A stretch of 64,000 bases of DNA, taken from Acidaminobacter sp. JC074 (lineage in GTDB: Bacteria > Bacillota > Clostridia > Peptostreptococcales > Acidaminobacteraceae). The stretch covers positions 186,001 to 250,000 of the forward strand of contig NZ_VANV01000005.1 in the NCBI RefSeq assembly GCF_022496765.1, in the 5' to 3' direction. This document shows positions 16,946 to 26,491 of the stretch, piece by piece. Within the stretch, counting starts at the first letter, position 1. Each line of letters starts with the position of its first letter. The translations under genes and the position numbers were made by a program. The notes under the pieces were generated by a model. It worked only from the letters and a program-made list of their open reading frames with translations. It searched no databases and was not told the DNA's origin.

Positions 16946-18715
16946 TTAAAAACGGATTTTAAAAAGGAAACCTAAAGATGTGTTTTCTATACCATATTCA
17001 AAGTCATGCAGTTCCAATGTTTTCTGGACGATAGAAAGGCCTAAACCATTGCCCCCTAAAACTCTAGACCTAGATTTTTCAATCCTGTAAAATCTATCCC
17101 ATAGCTTCTTCATATCATCCTCTTTTAAAAACTCATGAGAGTTTTCAATTAAAAGTTCATTATTAATCAGGCTGATATTGATAATATTTCTTTCATCTAC
17201 ATACCTAAAGGCATTGGATAAGATGTTTTGAACCACCATTTCCATCTGCTTAACATCTACATCTACAAGTGTATCTTCTAAGCTGATAGAGACCTGTAAA
17301 TTAGGTATGATGTGTTCGTACTTTCTTAAGATATTACTGATCAGTCTTTTCATATTGATGGTCTGTAGATCTAAACTTTTTCCGGATTCCAAGTTTGATA
17401 ACTCAAGCATATCGAGAACAAGACCGTTCATCTTATCCACTTCTTCAATGATAACCTGCAGGTAGTAGTCTGCTTTTTCTTTTGAAATACCATCTTTAAT
17501 GCCTTCTGAATAAGATCTGATGACGCCAAGAGGTGTTTTTAACTCATGAGAAACATCTGCAACAAATTCTCTTCTTATCTTTTCCTGACGGCGTTCAAAC
17601 TCTATCTCGTCTTCTAAGGTATCAATCTTTTCTTTAAGAGAAGTCGAAAGTATGTTGATGCTTTGACCCAGTCTGCCGATTTCATCCTGACGGTTTTCTT
17701 CACAAACAACTGAAAAATCCAAATTAGAAATAGCCTGAGTATTTTCAGATATTTTGACAATAGGTTTAGATATAACCTTCGAAAATACATAAGAAACTAC
17801 CAATATGAGCAGCAACATAAATCCAGCCAGGTACCACTGAAACTTAGACTGAATATCAATGACTTCGTTAATCGGTTGTAAAGACAGTACAGATACCACA
17901 GTATATTGGATACCATCATATTTGATGTCGGCACTTAAGAAATTATAATCACTGTTCTGATAGTCCATACCATATAGGTCATTGTAGTAATAGTTATTTA
18001 AGTCGCTTATCTTATCTTGAAAATCTTGACTTAAAAATCTCTCCTTAAAGTCTATCACGACGCCGTATTTCTCTACTTCATGCATAAAATCATTTTCATC
18101 TTGTGCTAGTGTCTCTATCGTATCAGCTTGATAGATTTCATCTGTAACCTGAGGAAACTCAATGTCACTTGCAGCAGATATCATGGCATAAACATCATAA
18201 TAAATCCCATTGATATTCATACCATATGGCTCAAATACGCCATTGTATTCGCTACCATAAACCTTGGCCTCTTGACCAATCAAATCTGAATCAAAGGTAT
18301 TTAAAGAGCTTGCGTCAATGGTTTCCATGACACCAGCTTCTGTTATAGCCACTGCTTCCACGCTATCATAAAAAGGTAAAATATAACTTCTACCCTCTAT
18401 TTCAACAGTAATGGTCCTTTCAAAAGAAGTCAGATAAGAAGCCTGATGGATATCACCATATTCTCCAAATACCAAGATAGGTTCATCAGTCGTATTCATA
18501 TAGTCATAAAGGATACCAGCCTGGTCCATCAAGTCCTCAGTCTCCTGAAACTTTTTTACAGCTTCATCAAATGAAACGCTTGCATTCTTGATTTTTTCAT
18601 TTTCATAATAGCTTGCCAAAAAAAACTTTTGAAAACCAAACTGTATGAACAATTGAACAAAAAACAAGACAAAGACAAAGACAAATATCTTTGCCGTTAG
18701 AGATTTTTTTATCAT
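16946..18715 (-). CDS. sensor histidine kinase with large extracellular domain
   Basis: 589 residues: membrane segment at about 9-29, an extracytoplasmic sensor domain of about 260 residues with no recognised fold name, a second membrane segment at about 294-312, HAMP (about 313-366), the phosphoacceptor His390 in DVSHELKTPLGVIRS, and an HATPase domain with N (VVQNILSNAFRYV), G1 and G2 (GGNGLGLSIVQ) boxes. It overlaps the response regulator by 4 bases. The secreted repeat protein just upstream may be part of the same signalling unit; the ligand is unknown. Confidence 0.92.
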   Translation of the reverse strand: MIKKSLTAKIFVFVFVLFFVQLFIQFGFQKFFLASYYENEKIKNASVSFDEAVKKFQETEDLMDQAGILYDYMNTTDEPILVFGEYGDIHQASYLTSFERTITVEIEGRSYILPFYDSVEAVAITEAGVMETIDASSLNTFDSDLIGQEAKVYGSEYNGVFEPYGMNINGIYYDVYAMISAASDIEFPQVTDEIYQADTIETLAQDENDFMHEVEKYGVVIDFKERFLSQDFQDKISDLNNYYYNDLYGMDYQNSDYNFLSADIKYDGIQYTVVSVLSLQPINEVIDIQSKFQWYLAGFMLLLILVVSYVFSKVISKPIVKISENTQAISNLDFSVVCEENRQDEIGRLGQSINILSTSLKEKIDTLEDEIEFERRQEKIRREFVADVSHELKTPLGVIRSYSEGIKDGISKEKADYYLQVIIEEVDKMNGLVLDMLELSNLESGKSLDLQTINMKRLISNILRKYEHIIPNLQVSISLEDTLVDVDVKQMEMVVQNILSNAFRYVDERNIINISLINNELLIENSHEFLKEDDMKKLWDRFYRIEKSRSRVLGGNGLGLSIVQKTLELHDFEYGIENTSLGFLFKIRF

Positions 18716-19383
18716 GAGTTCTCCATTCTATAGCCAACCTTAACAACAGTTTTTATACCGTCACTATAAGGTAAAATCTTCTTTCTTACTTTTTTTATAT
18801 GAGAATCCACCACTCTTAATTCTCCATAAAAGTCATAACCCCATACCTTGTTGAGAATCACTTCCCTAGAAAGGACGATGCCTTTGTTTTCCACTAGATA
18901 CTTTAAGAGATCATATTCCTTGGGTGTCATCTCAACCTGGTCATCATCTACCTTTACCTGGTGGGCATCTAGGTCTATGACAATCCCTCTCCAAGTCAGA
19001 TTGCCTTCAGTCACTGCTGTTTCAGTGATTCTTTTAATCAATCTTGAAACTCTTGCAACCAAAACTTTTGGACTAAAAGGTTTGGTTACATACTCATCTG
19101 CACCAAGTTCAAAGCCCATGAGTTTGTCATCTTCTTCTCCACGTGCTGTCAGCATGATAATTGGAATGCCAGACTGTTTTCTAACTTTTCTACAGACTGA
19201 CCAACCATCGATTTTAGGTATCATAATGTCTAGAATAATACCATCCACATTTTCAGTTTCAAAAAGCTCAAGCGCTTCTTCCCCATCTAGAGCCGAAAGT
19301 GTCTTATAGCCCGCCTCTTGCAAGTAATCACAGATTATCTCATTTAATTTCACTTCATCTTCAATGACCAAAATGGTTTTCAT
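18712..19383 (-). CDS. OmpR-family response regulator
   Basis: 223 residues from the ATG at 19383, five bases after GGAGG. The receiver domain has the acidic pair (IEDE), phosphoacceptor Asp52 (IILDIMIP), the Thr/Ser switch (LTARGEEDDKL) and Lys in TKPFSP. The C-terminal winged helix follows (MTPKEYDLLKYLVENKG, RVVDSHIKKVRKKI). It forms a two-component pair with the overlapping histidine kinase. A strong hairpin sits 12 bases before its ribosome binding site. Confidence 0.94.
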   Translation of the reverse strand: MKTILVIEDEVKLNEIICDYLQEAGYKTLSALDGEEALELFETENVDGIILDIMIPKIDGWSVCRKVRKQSGIPIIMLTARGEEDDKLMGFELGADEYVTKPFSPKVLVARVSRLIKRITETAVTEGNLTWRGIVIDLDAHQVKVDDDQVEMTPKEYDLLKYLVENKGIVLSREVILNKVWGYDFYGELRVVDSHIKKVRKKILPYSDGIKTVVKVGYRMENS

Positions 19384-19403
19384 ACAAACCTCCAAATACC
19401 ACT

Positions 19404-19430
19404 TTTAGAGTCGGAAAATCCGACTCTAAA
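19404..19430 (-). other. strong hairpin between repeat protein gene and response regulator gene
   Basis: Perfect 11-bp stem TTTAGAGTCGG/CCGACTCTAAA with a five-base loop. On the minus strand only three U follow (within the stem end), so it is a poor classical terminator. It may reduce read-through into the two-component genes or stabilise the upstream message. Confidence 0.6.
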
Positions 19431-19432
19431 TA

Positions 19433-21031
19433 TTAATCCATTATTTCATATGCATCTGTTTCATTTAAATATTGACCCAGTATCTCATTATAAGCATCCC
19501 ATTTATCATAAGCATCGTCATACTTACCTTCTGAATCTAACTTAACCGCTTCATTAAAAAGCTTTTCTAATTTTGATAAGTCATCTGTTTTAAGACCTAG
19601 CTCATTTAACCAAGACGATTCGTCTTCCCACTTGATTGCTTCAGCAGCCTCAGCTGTACAGGTTGTAACAAGATCATGTTTGCCTAAAGCATCATAATAA
19701 GCTTCCCATTTGGAATCGTCTTTCTTTGCTGCTTCAAACAAAACCTTTAACTTTGAAATTTCATCATTATTTAAACCTAAATCTTTTAGAAAAGCCGCTT
19801 CATCTTCCCACTTCATTTCCATAACAGGCTCGATTGTAAAAGCACCTTCATACTTATCTAAAATCTTGTAGTAGTCATCCCACTTCTTGTTGGCTTCATC
19901 ATACTTGCTAGCTTCTTCTAACTTTACAGCTTCATCAAATAATTTTTCTATAGCTGTCATATCATCAGATGTGAGCTTTAAGTCTTTTAACCATTCTTTT
20001 TCTTGATCAAATGAATAAGGTTCAGGCTTATACTCTTCTGGCATTAACTCTTCTAATGCCTTATGATAAGCTTCCCACTTATCCTCGTCCTTCTTAGCAT
20101 CTTCAAACAAAGTCTTTAGTTTAGAAATTTCTTTATCTTCTAATCCTAAATCTTTTAACCATGACGCTTCATCCTCCCACTTCATTTCCATAGAAGGTTC
20201 AATTATAAATGCATCTTGATACTTGTCTAAAATCTTATAATAGTCATCCCATTTTTTATCTGCTTGGTCATACTTGTCAGCTTCTTGTAATTTAAGAGCT
20301 TCATTAAATATTTTTTCTAAAGCTTGCATATCATCTGATGAAATCTCCATCTCTTTTAACCAGTCTTTTTCTTGGTCAAATGTATAAGGCTCAGGCTTAA
20401 ACGCTTCTGGCATTAAGTCCTCTAATGCCTTGTAATAAGCATCCCATTTTGCATCATCTTTTTTTGCTTGATCAAATAGTGTTTTTAAGGTAGAGATTTC
20501 TTTGTCTTGAAGGCCAAGATCTTTAAGCCAAGCAGCTTCATCTTCCCATTTCATTTCATAAGAAATTGCTATTGTCTCGTTTAGCTCTGGTAACATCTTC
20601 TCTAATGCTGCTTGATAAGCATCCCACTTACCATTATCTTTGACTGCCTCATTAAATAGTTTTTCTAGGTTTGAAAGCTGACTATCTGATAAGCCCATAT
20701 CTTTTAGATAATCTCTTTCCATTTCCCAGTTATGAACTAATCCATCTTTTATGTACTTACTTAAGATTTCATTATAAGCATCCCATTTTTTCATCGATGC
20801 TTCAAAGTCTCCCTTTTGATCAAGCTTTACTGCTTCATCAAACAATTTCTCAAGCGATTTCATATCATCCTTGTTGACATTAAGATCTTTTAGATAATCC
20901 TTTTCATCAACAAATGAGTATTCCCAATCTACTGTAGTATCCTCTAATTTTACTGCCTTTGTTTCTGCATAAGCACCACCTGAAACTAATATTGAAAATG
21001 CTAATGCAATTATACTTGCTTTTTTAATCAT
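19433..21031 (-). CDS. secreted acidic protein of eight alternating tandem repeats
   Basis: 532 residues with a Sec signal peptide (about 1-22, AYA cleavage) and no membrane anchor or sorting signal. The mature part is eight helical repeats starting near residues 36, 102, 161, 217, 284, 340, 407 and 467. Each runs WxDExxWLKDLGL, a turn, then LxxLFxxAxK and KWxAYxxxL. Repeats 3-4, 5-6 and 7 keep an exact 123-residue spacing, so pairs were duplicated. The protein is strongly acidic and rich in Trp, Lys and Asp. I do not recognise the family. It lies directly upstream of a two-component system and may feed its sensor, or may be a surface or ion-binding protein. Confidence 0.85.
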   Translation of the reverse strand: MIKKASIIALAFSILVSGGAYAETKAVKLEDTTVDWEYSFVDEKDYLKDLNVNKDDMKSLEKLFDEAVKLDQKGDFEASMKKWDAYNEILSKYIKDGLVHNWEMERDYLKDMGLSDSQLSNLEKLFNEAVKDNGKWDAYQAALEKMLPELNETIAISYEMKWEDEAAWLKDLGLQDKEISTLKTLFDQAKKDDAKWDAYYKALEDLMPEAFKPEPYTFDQEKDWLKEMEISSDDMQALEKIFNEALKLQEADKYDQADKKWDDYYKILDKYQDAFIIEPSMEMKWEDEASWLKDLGLEDKEISKLKTLFEDAKKDEDKWEAYHKALEELMPEEYKPEPYSFDQEKEWLKDLKLTSDDMTAIEKLFDEAVKLEEASKYDEANKKWDDYYKILDKYEGAFTIEPVMEMKWEDEAAFLKDLGLNNDEISKLKVLFEAAKKDDSKWEAYYDALGKHDLVTTCTAEAAEAIKWEDESSWLNELGLKTDDLSKLEKLFNEAVKLDSEGKYDDAYDKWDAYNEILGQYLNETDAYEIMD

Positions 21032-21108
21032 TTTAAAACTCCTTTCATATCTTGTTTACATGTACATCATAACCATGCCATGTGCCCAAGCTGTGCCCTG
21101 AAAGTGTT

Positions 21109-22743
21109 TTATAGAAAATTTATGACCCAGACTAAAAATAGTAAAAGAGATACTATGGCATCTTGGAACTTCATTCTAAAGTGACGAAGCGCATGCCAGA
21201 ACTTGGATTTTGGTCTAACAAAGACCTTGAAGATAAAGAAAGCAGTAACTAAGTAACCAATGTATTCAAGCATATAGTAATTATCAAACATGGCTTTTTT
21301 CCCATAGTTAACCTTATTTGCAACAGCTTGAGTATAATTACCGTTTATAGACATAATCGGTTCAATGATATCAAGTTCTACTATAAAGAAGACAATGCAC
21401 AGTACGGCCAAGATTAGCACGCCAAATTGTTGACCCTTACCAATCTTTCTATATTTTAAGGGCTCACCAAAGAAAATCTGAGAAAACTTCACAAAGGAAA
21501 CAGTCGTTCCTAGACTGACAAGCCTAAATAAGTTGACATATAATTCATTAGGCATGGCATTCTTTATCATAAGCTTACTATGAAAACCGACAAAGAGTGG
21601 CGCACCTGTTATAGAAAAAATACCAATGAACATACTCAGAGACAAGAGTGGATGTGACTTTAAAATGCCGTGAATTTCTGTCACTCTTCTATAGCCGTAT
21701 TCATTGATGATGATGCCTGCTCCTAAAAAGAGTAGTGACTTAAACAAGAAGTGATTAAAGAGATGCATATAAGCACCTAGATTACCCACGTGACTGTTGG
21801 CTGCAAGACTCATTATAATTAAACCAATTTGCGAGATGGTATGAAAGGCCAGTATGGCCTTAATGTCCTTTTGGCTGACTGCAAAGAAAATACCAGTGAT
21901 GGCAGTAAAAAATCCTAAATAGAAGACAAGAGGATAAATCTCTGCAGCATCATATACATAAAGTACTCTGATCAAACCAAAAACGCCTGATTTTACTAAA
22001 AGGCCTGATAGAAGAGCGGATATATGTGACGGTGCCGCTGTGTGTGCACGCGGCAACCACTCGTATACTGGAAGTAATGCTGCCTTAACACACATGGATA
22101 CAAAGAAGCAGGCCAAAGATATTTTTACAACAGAGAACTGAGCACTCATAAAATCATGAGAAGCCAAATAATCCATTATTATAGACATATTTAAGGTCCC
22201 AACCTTTAAGTAAATTAAGGCCACTCCAAATAAGTAAAGGGTCATCCCTATAGAGTTAAAGAGTAGATAATAAAGACCTGCCCTTAAAGAAATACCATCT
22301 TTTTTATACAAGATAAGAATGGCAGATATAATTGTGATGATTTCCATCAAAACAAATAAGGTAAAAAAGTCATTGCCTTGTACATAGGCTATAAAACAGC
22401 CTTCTAAAAACATGAGGAAAAATAGGAATTTAAAGTCTCCCTTTTTTTGTTCCCAAGCATATATTAAAACGACCCACCAAATGATAACTGCCATGGTCAT
22501 GAAGATCAAACTGAGATTATCAATTCTAAACTCTATACCAATATCGCTGGTCCAACCACCTAAAGTAAAGGTAATGATACCATTGTCTAAAACAAACTGC
22601 CACAATCTAAAGAGCAAATAAGATACTGCAGACTGTGCAAAAAAAGCAGCATAATTAAACCACTTTTTATTTAATACATAAATCATTACTGAGACCAATA
22701 TAGGCGCAAAAATGAGCGCTTGTGAATAAATCATCGGGTCCAT
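21109..22743 (-). CDS. Mrp/Mbh-type antiporter subunit D (second copy)
   Basis: 544-residue ND2/ND4/ND5-family (PF00361) membrane subunit with about 14 helices. It keeps the proton-channel residues expected of MrpD/MbhH: the TM5 glutamate in LFVLMEIITI, the TM7 lysine in FVSMCVKAALLPVYEWLPRAHTAAP, and the discontinuous helix HTAAPSHISALLSGLLVKSGVFG. It is close in sequence to the next gene upstream and has the same length, so the pair arose by tandem duplication. Last gene of the antiporter operon, 47 bases after its paralogue. No terminator is evident before the repeat-protein gene. Confidence 0.9.
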   Translation of the reverse strand: MDPMIYSQALIFAPILVSVMIYVLNKKWFNYAAFFAQSAVSYLLFRLWQFVLDNGIITFTLGGWTSDIGIEFRIDNLSLIFMTMAVIIWWVVLIYAWEQKKGDFKFLFFLMFLEGCFIAYVQGNDFFTLFVLMEIITIISAILILYKKDGISLRAGLYYLLFNSIGMTLYLFGVALIYLKVGTLNMSIIMDYLASHDFMSAQFSVVKISLACFFVSMCVKAALLPVYEWLPRAHTAAPSHISALLSGLLVKSGVFGLIRVLYVYDAAEIYPLVFYLGFFTAITGIFFAVSQKDIKAILAFHTISQIGLIIMSLAANSHVGNLGAYMHLFNHFLFKSLLFLGAGIIINEYGYRRVTEIHGILKSHPLLSLSMFIGIFSITGAPLFVGFHSKLMIKNAMPNELYVNLFRLVSLGTTVSFVKFSQIFFGEPLKYRKIGKGQQFGVLILAVLCIVFFIVELDIIEPIMSINGNYTQAVANKVNYGKKAMFDNYYMLEYIGYLVTAFFIFKVFVRPKSKFWHALRHFRMKFQDAIVSLLLFLVWVINFL

Positions 22744-22790
22744 ATGCTCACATCCTTCCTATATACAAGTCTCATAATCATCTCCTCCAT

Positions 22791-24425
22791 TTATAAATAC
22801 TGAATGACCAGAACTAAGAATACCAGCAAAGAGACTATGGCATCTTGGAAACTGATTCTAAAATGTCTAATATAGTGCATGACTTTATCATTCGGCTTGA
22901 TGAATAGCTTATAAACAACAAAACCAATGACAAAGTAAATTAAGTACTCCAACAGATAATAACCGTCAGAAAAAGATTTTTTAATATAAGCGATGCTTTT
23001 AATGACATCACTGCTTACAGGATCATTGATACTTAGAATCGGTGCAAGAATCTCCAGCTCTAAAAAGAACAAAGCTATACAAAGGGACGTCATAAAGATG
23101 ACAGAAAAATGTTGTCCCTTGTTCTTTCTTCTCCTCTTTACAGGTTCGCCAAAGAATATTTGAGCAAACTTCATATAGGAGATAATGGAACCCAGACTGA
23201 CAATTCTAAATAGATTGAGCTGCAGCTGAGATTCAATGGATAACTTGATCATGCTTTTAGAGATAAAGCCAATAAAATAAGGCGCCCCTGTTATGGACAG
23301 TAGGCCTATAACCATACATATGGAAAGGACCGTATGAGATTTAAAGACACCTCTAATTTCAGTTACCCTTCTTACACCATAATCATTGATGATGATACCA
23401 GCACCAAGAAAGAGAAGGCTCTTAAACACAAAGTGATTCAGTATTTGAAGATAAGCGCCTGTCATTCCAATATCAGAGTTGGCCCCTATCCCCATTAAAA
23501 TAAAACCAATTTGTGAAATGGTCGAAAAGGCTAAAATACCCTTTATATCATTTTGACTAATGGTAAATATGATGCCTGAAATGGTTGTAAAACATCCTAA
23601 ATAAAAAATAAGTGGGTATACATCTACAATTCTATATACATCTAAAATCCTGATCAAACCAAATACACCGGTCTTAACAAGAAGACTCGATAAAAGGGCT
23701 GATATATAAGATGGTGCTGCTGTATGAGCACGTGGCAGCCACTCATATACCGGAAACATGGCCGCTTTTACACACATAGATACAAAAAAACATGCAAATG
23801 AAACTTGTATGATGGAGTAGTCTACAGCCATAAATTCCTGACCAATCAGTTGTGCCTTAATCAGGGACATGTTTAAAGTGCCTACTTTTAAATAAATTAA
23901 AGCCACACCAAAGAGATAAAGGGTCATACCAATACTGTTAAATAACAAGTAATATAAGCCTGCTCTTAGAGATATACCATCTTTTTTGTAGATAATAAGT
24001 ATGGATGAAATAATGGTAATAACCTCAATTAAAACAAACAAGGTAAAGAAGTCATTGACTTGCACAAGTGCTAAAAAACAACCTTCTAAAAACATCAGGA
24101 AAAAAAGAAACTTATAGTCATTTTTTTTCTGCTGCCAAGCATAGATGAGTATAACCCACCACACAATGGTTGCCATGGTCATAAAGATCAGACTGAGATT
24201 GTCAATTTTAAACTCTATACCAATCATCTTTGACCAACCACCTAAGGTAAACTTCAAAACACCTTGTGTCAAACTGTATTGCCAAAACTCAATCATAACG
24301 AGCGTGATAATACTTTGTGCCAGAAAAGCCAAATACGACACCCAAGGCTTACTGAATGTATAAATAAGAACAGATATCAGTATGGGTGTAAAAATTAATA
24401 TCTGGGAAAATATAAACTGATTCAT
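22791..24425 (-). CDS. mrpD: Mrp/Mbh-type antiporter subunit D (first copy)
   Basis: 544-residue PF00361 subunit of a cation/proton antiporter. The central motif CVKAAMFPVYEWLPRAHTAAP carries the TM7 lysine, LFVLIEVITII the TM5 glutamate, and FNSIGMTLYLFGVALIYLKVGTLNMS is shared almost word for word with the downstream paralogue. It overlaps the mrpC-like gene by 4 bases. MrpD and the ND5-like part of MrpA are homologous, so one of the two copies could take the place of the missing MrpA N-terminal half. Confidence 0.92.
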   Translation of the reverse strand: MNQFIFSQILIFTPILISVLIYTFSKPWVSYLAFLAQSIITLVMIEFWQYSLTQGVLKFTLGGWSKMIGIEFKIDNLSLIFMTMATIVWWVILIYAWQQKKNDYKFLFFLMFLEGCFLALVQVNDFFTLFVLIEVITIISSILIIYKKDGISLRAGLYYLLFNSIGMTLYLFGVALIYLKVGTLNMSLIKAQLIGQEFMAVDYSIIQVSFACFFVSMCVKAAMFPVYEWLPRAHTAAPSYISALLSSLLVKTGVFGLIRILDVYRIVDVYPLIFYLGCFTTISGIIFTISQNDIKGILAFSTISQIGFILMGIGANSDIGMTGAYLQILNHFVFKSLLFLGAGIIINDYGVRRVTEIRGVFKSHTVLSICMVIGLLSITGAPYFIGFISKSMIKLSIESQLQLNLFRIVSLGSIISYMKFAQIFFGEPVKRRRKNKGQHFSVIFMTSLCIALFFLELEILAPILSINDPVSSDVIKSIAYIKKSFSDGYYLLEYLIYFVIGFVVYKLFIKPNDKVMHYIRHFRISFQDAIVSLLVFLVLVIQYL

Positions 24426-24763
24426 TTTTTCACGTCCTTAGAGCCAAGTTCACGCCAAGAAAGCGTACCGTAATAGTGAAAAATCTTTACAGAAAACATA
24501 AGTGCCAGTGCGGTGATTGAGGCAGAGATAACAATTGCTGTAATCATAAGTGCTTGTGGCAAAGGATCAACCATGTCTTTTACCGTTTCAGTGATAATTG
24601 GAATATCATTACCGGTATAGCCTGCCATTAGGATAAAGAGTAAAATAATGGCCGCCTGAATGATGTTAAAGCATATGATTGATTTAATGATATTGTCTGT
24701 ATTACATATGCCATAGAGTGCAACACCAATGATTGCAAGAGCCAAAATAATGTCAATAATCAT
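24422..24763 (-). CDS. mrpC: Mrp antiporter subunit C (NuoK-like)
   Basis: 113 residues with three membrane helices, homologous to NuoK of complex I. The run NIIKSIICFNIIQAAIILLFILM and PLPQALMITAIVISASITALAL is the MrpC/MbhG signature, with a conserved acidic position where NuoK has glutamate not obvious in helix 2. It overlaps its neighbours by 4 bases on each side. Confidence 0.9.
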   Translation of the reverse strand: MIIDIILALAIIGVALYGICNTDNIIKSIICFNIIQAAIILLFILMAGYTGNDIPIITETVKDMVDPLPQALMITAIVISASITALALMFSVKIFHYYGTLSWRELGSKDVKK

Positions 24764-25167
24764 GAGTTACCCTCCTCTATAAAGATAATAAATAAGGAAA
24801 CAAAGCCAATAGCAACTTTCCCACCAATCAATAAGTTTAAGATTAACAGATAGGTTCTTCTAATAGCATAAGGAAAATCCATGGGAAACATATTGGTAAA
24901 AAACTTGCCCGTCGTTAGAAAGCCAATTAGAATAACCAAAGGCAAGGCAACAAAAAGATACTTGTCTATCTTCAGCATTTTGTTGATACTGAATGGATGC
25001 ATACCAATAATAAAGTAATAAAGTAAATAGGAAGTCGCCATGATAACGCCACCTTGGAAACCACCGCCAACAGATGTATCACCATTTGCAATAATGTAAA
25101 TGGAGAACAGCAGTAAAAAAGGTAATAGTAATCGGCTAACTGTTATTAAAATCTTAGAATAATTCAT
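24760..25167 (-). CDS. mrpB: Mrp antiporter subunit B (MnhB domain)
   Basis: 135 residues with four membrane helices. The diagnostic loop GGGFQGGVIMATSYLLYY marks the MnhB domain (PF04039). In Mbh nomenclature this is MbhF. Four-base overlaps with both neighbours show tight translational coupling. Confidence 0.93.
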   Translation of the reverse strand: MNYSKILITVSRLLLPFLLLFSIYIIANGDTSVGGGFQGGVIMATSYLLYYFIIGMHPFSINKMLKIDKYLFVALPLVILIGFLTTGKFFTNMFPMDFPYAIRRTYLLILNLLIGGKVAIGFVSLFIIFIEEGNS

Positions 25168-25436
25168 AGTAAGTCCTCATCTTTAATAGCCATAAAAGCA
25201 ATGCCCGTTACTGCAACCAATAATATACTTGCCTCAAAAAAAGAGTCAAATAATCTATAATCCAAATAAATAGCCGTTACAAGGTTCTTCGAACTGGTTT
25301 CTTCAAGACCATTTTCTACATAGTAGGTATGACTTGATGTATTGTATTCAAGAGAATCACCATTGATATGCCACATAATCTGGAACATCATATATATGAT
25401 AACTACTGCTACTAAAAATCCTCTCACTCTTTTCAT
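25164..25436 (-). CDS. MbhE-like antiporter subunit (split MrpA C-terminal part)
   Basis: 90 residues: one N-terminal helix, an extracytoplasmic loop, then NLVTAIYLDYRLFDSFFEASILLVAVTGIAF. This segment is found at the C-terminal end of MrpA in Bacillus and as a separate gene (mbhE) in archaeal membrane-bound hydrogenase clusters. Here it is a separate gene. Confidence 0.85.
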   Translation of the reverse strand: MKRVRGFLVAVVIIYMMFQIMWHINGDSLEYNTSSHTYYVENGLEETSSKNLVTAIYLDYRLFDSFFEASILLVAVTGIAFMAIKDEDLL

Positions 25437-25444
25437 AGCCTCTC

Positions 25445-25975
25445 CTAATCTATGGTCTCTTCATCGACTGTACGTATGATTCTTATACCATGAATCTTTT
25501 GAGTCATTTTTTCAAAACGCTCAATCATAACATTCGATTCCTTACATGTCATATCGTATCTCTTCTTTTTCTTGTTATAATCAACAATGATATCGATGTC
25601 TTGACGTCTAAATGCACCATGTATACTTTTGGCTTCATCATCAAAAACATCTTTTGCATTGATCAATTTCAGCTTCAAGTTTTCATTTTTACAAAACTCA
25701 ACCAATAAATCCTCGTAAATGAATTCCTTGTCTGTATTCATCATCACGGTAAAGGTTTGTTGTTTGGATATTGTGATTAAAAATATTAAGGGAATAAATG
25801 CAGATCCAACTGCAATTTCAGCTAAAGCTACATCTGGTGCATCATTATAGAAGTACAAAGATGCAGCTATCAATGAGAACACTGAGAAATAGACAATGAC
25901 TCTCTTATTATTTTTTTCTATGACTATGACTGTTGTAATCACAAGTAACAACAGCATCAAGGCTATTTTAATCAT
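25445..25975 (-). CDS. DUF4040/MbhD-like antiporter subunit with cytosolic extension
   Basis: The ATG at 25975 follows AGGAG by 7 bases and gives 176 residues. Three membrane helices contain DAPDVALAEIAVGSAFIPLIF, the DUF4040 (MrpA C-terminal, MbhD) signature. After about residue 80 there is an unusual hydrophilic extension of about 95 residues, rich in Lys and Asp, with no recognised fold. It overlaps mrpG by 8 bases. Confidence 0.85.
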   Translation of the reverse strand: MIKIALMLLLLVITTVIVIEKNNKRVIVYFSVFSLIAASLYFYNDAPDVALAEIAVGSAFIPLIFLITISKQQTFTVMMNTDKEFIYEDLLVEFCKNENLKLKLINAKDVFDDEAKSIHGAFRRQDIDIIVDYNKKKKRYDMTCKESNVMIERFEKMTQKIHGIRIIRTVDEETID

Positions 25976-26243
25976 CTTTGCTCTCCTCATAAGCTGCTTT
26001 TGTAATCACGTGATTGATAACGGGATTGGTTAACATCACAAACAAAAGAACAATACTCAACTTTATAGACATACTATTAAAACCTGACTTTAATATTAAG
26101 GCTATGATCAGTAAAATCATAGACATGGCATCTATTAAAGAAGAGGTTAAGAGTTTTGGAATCGGACCTTTCATGGTATTGATACCTAGGGCCCCCATCA
26201 TAACAAAGAACATGGCTAAAACCAATAAGATATTAACAATCAT
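25968..26243 (-). CDS. mrpG: Mrp antiporter subunit G
   Basis: 91 residues, three helices. FFVMMGALGINTMKGPIPKLL and the closing LTNPVINHVITKAAYE are the PhaG/MnhG/MbhC signature. It lies between mrpF and the DUF4040 gene with overlaps at both ends. Confidence 0.9.
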   Translation of the reverse strand: MIVNILLVLAMFFVMMGALGINTMKGPIPKLLTSSLIDAMSMILLIIALILKSGFNSMSIKLSIVLLFVMLTNPVINHVITKAAYEESKDD

Positions 26244-26491
26244 TTTCTACCTCCTGCAATAAACTTAGCTAAGAGAATCAAAGATAAAAAGCCAATGATA
26301 GAATAGGCTATGGCAATATCCATAATCAATTCAATTTGGTACTCTACAGCATATGTAATAATGATCATAACAATCATAATTGCGATTAAGTTTAAAGATA
26401 AAAGTTTCTCCCATATGTTTTTGCCTCGTATCATTCTAATAAAGACGATGCCTATAGAAATCAAAAGGACCAGCATCATTGTATTTAACAT
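26240..26491 (-). CDS. mrpF: Mrp antiporter subunit F
   Basis: 83 residues with three helices. The helix-1 run IGIVFIRMIRGKNIWEKLLSLNLI and the later DIAIAYSIIGFLSLILLAKFI match MnhF/MrpF (MbhB). It overlaps mrpE by one base and mrpG by four. Confidence 0.9.
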   Translation of the reverse strand: MLNTMMLVLLISIGIVFIRMIRGKNIWEKLLSLNLIAIMIVMIIITYAVEYQIELIMDIAIAYSIIGFLSLILLAKFIAGGRK

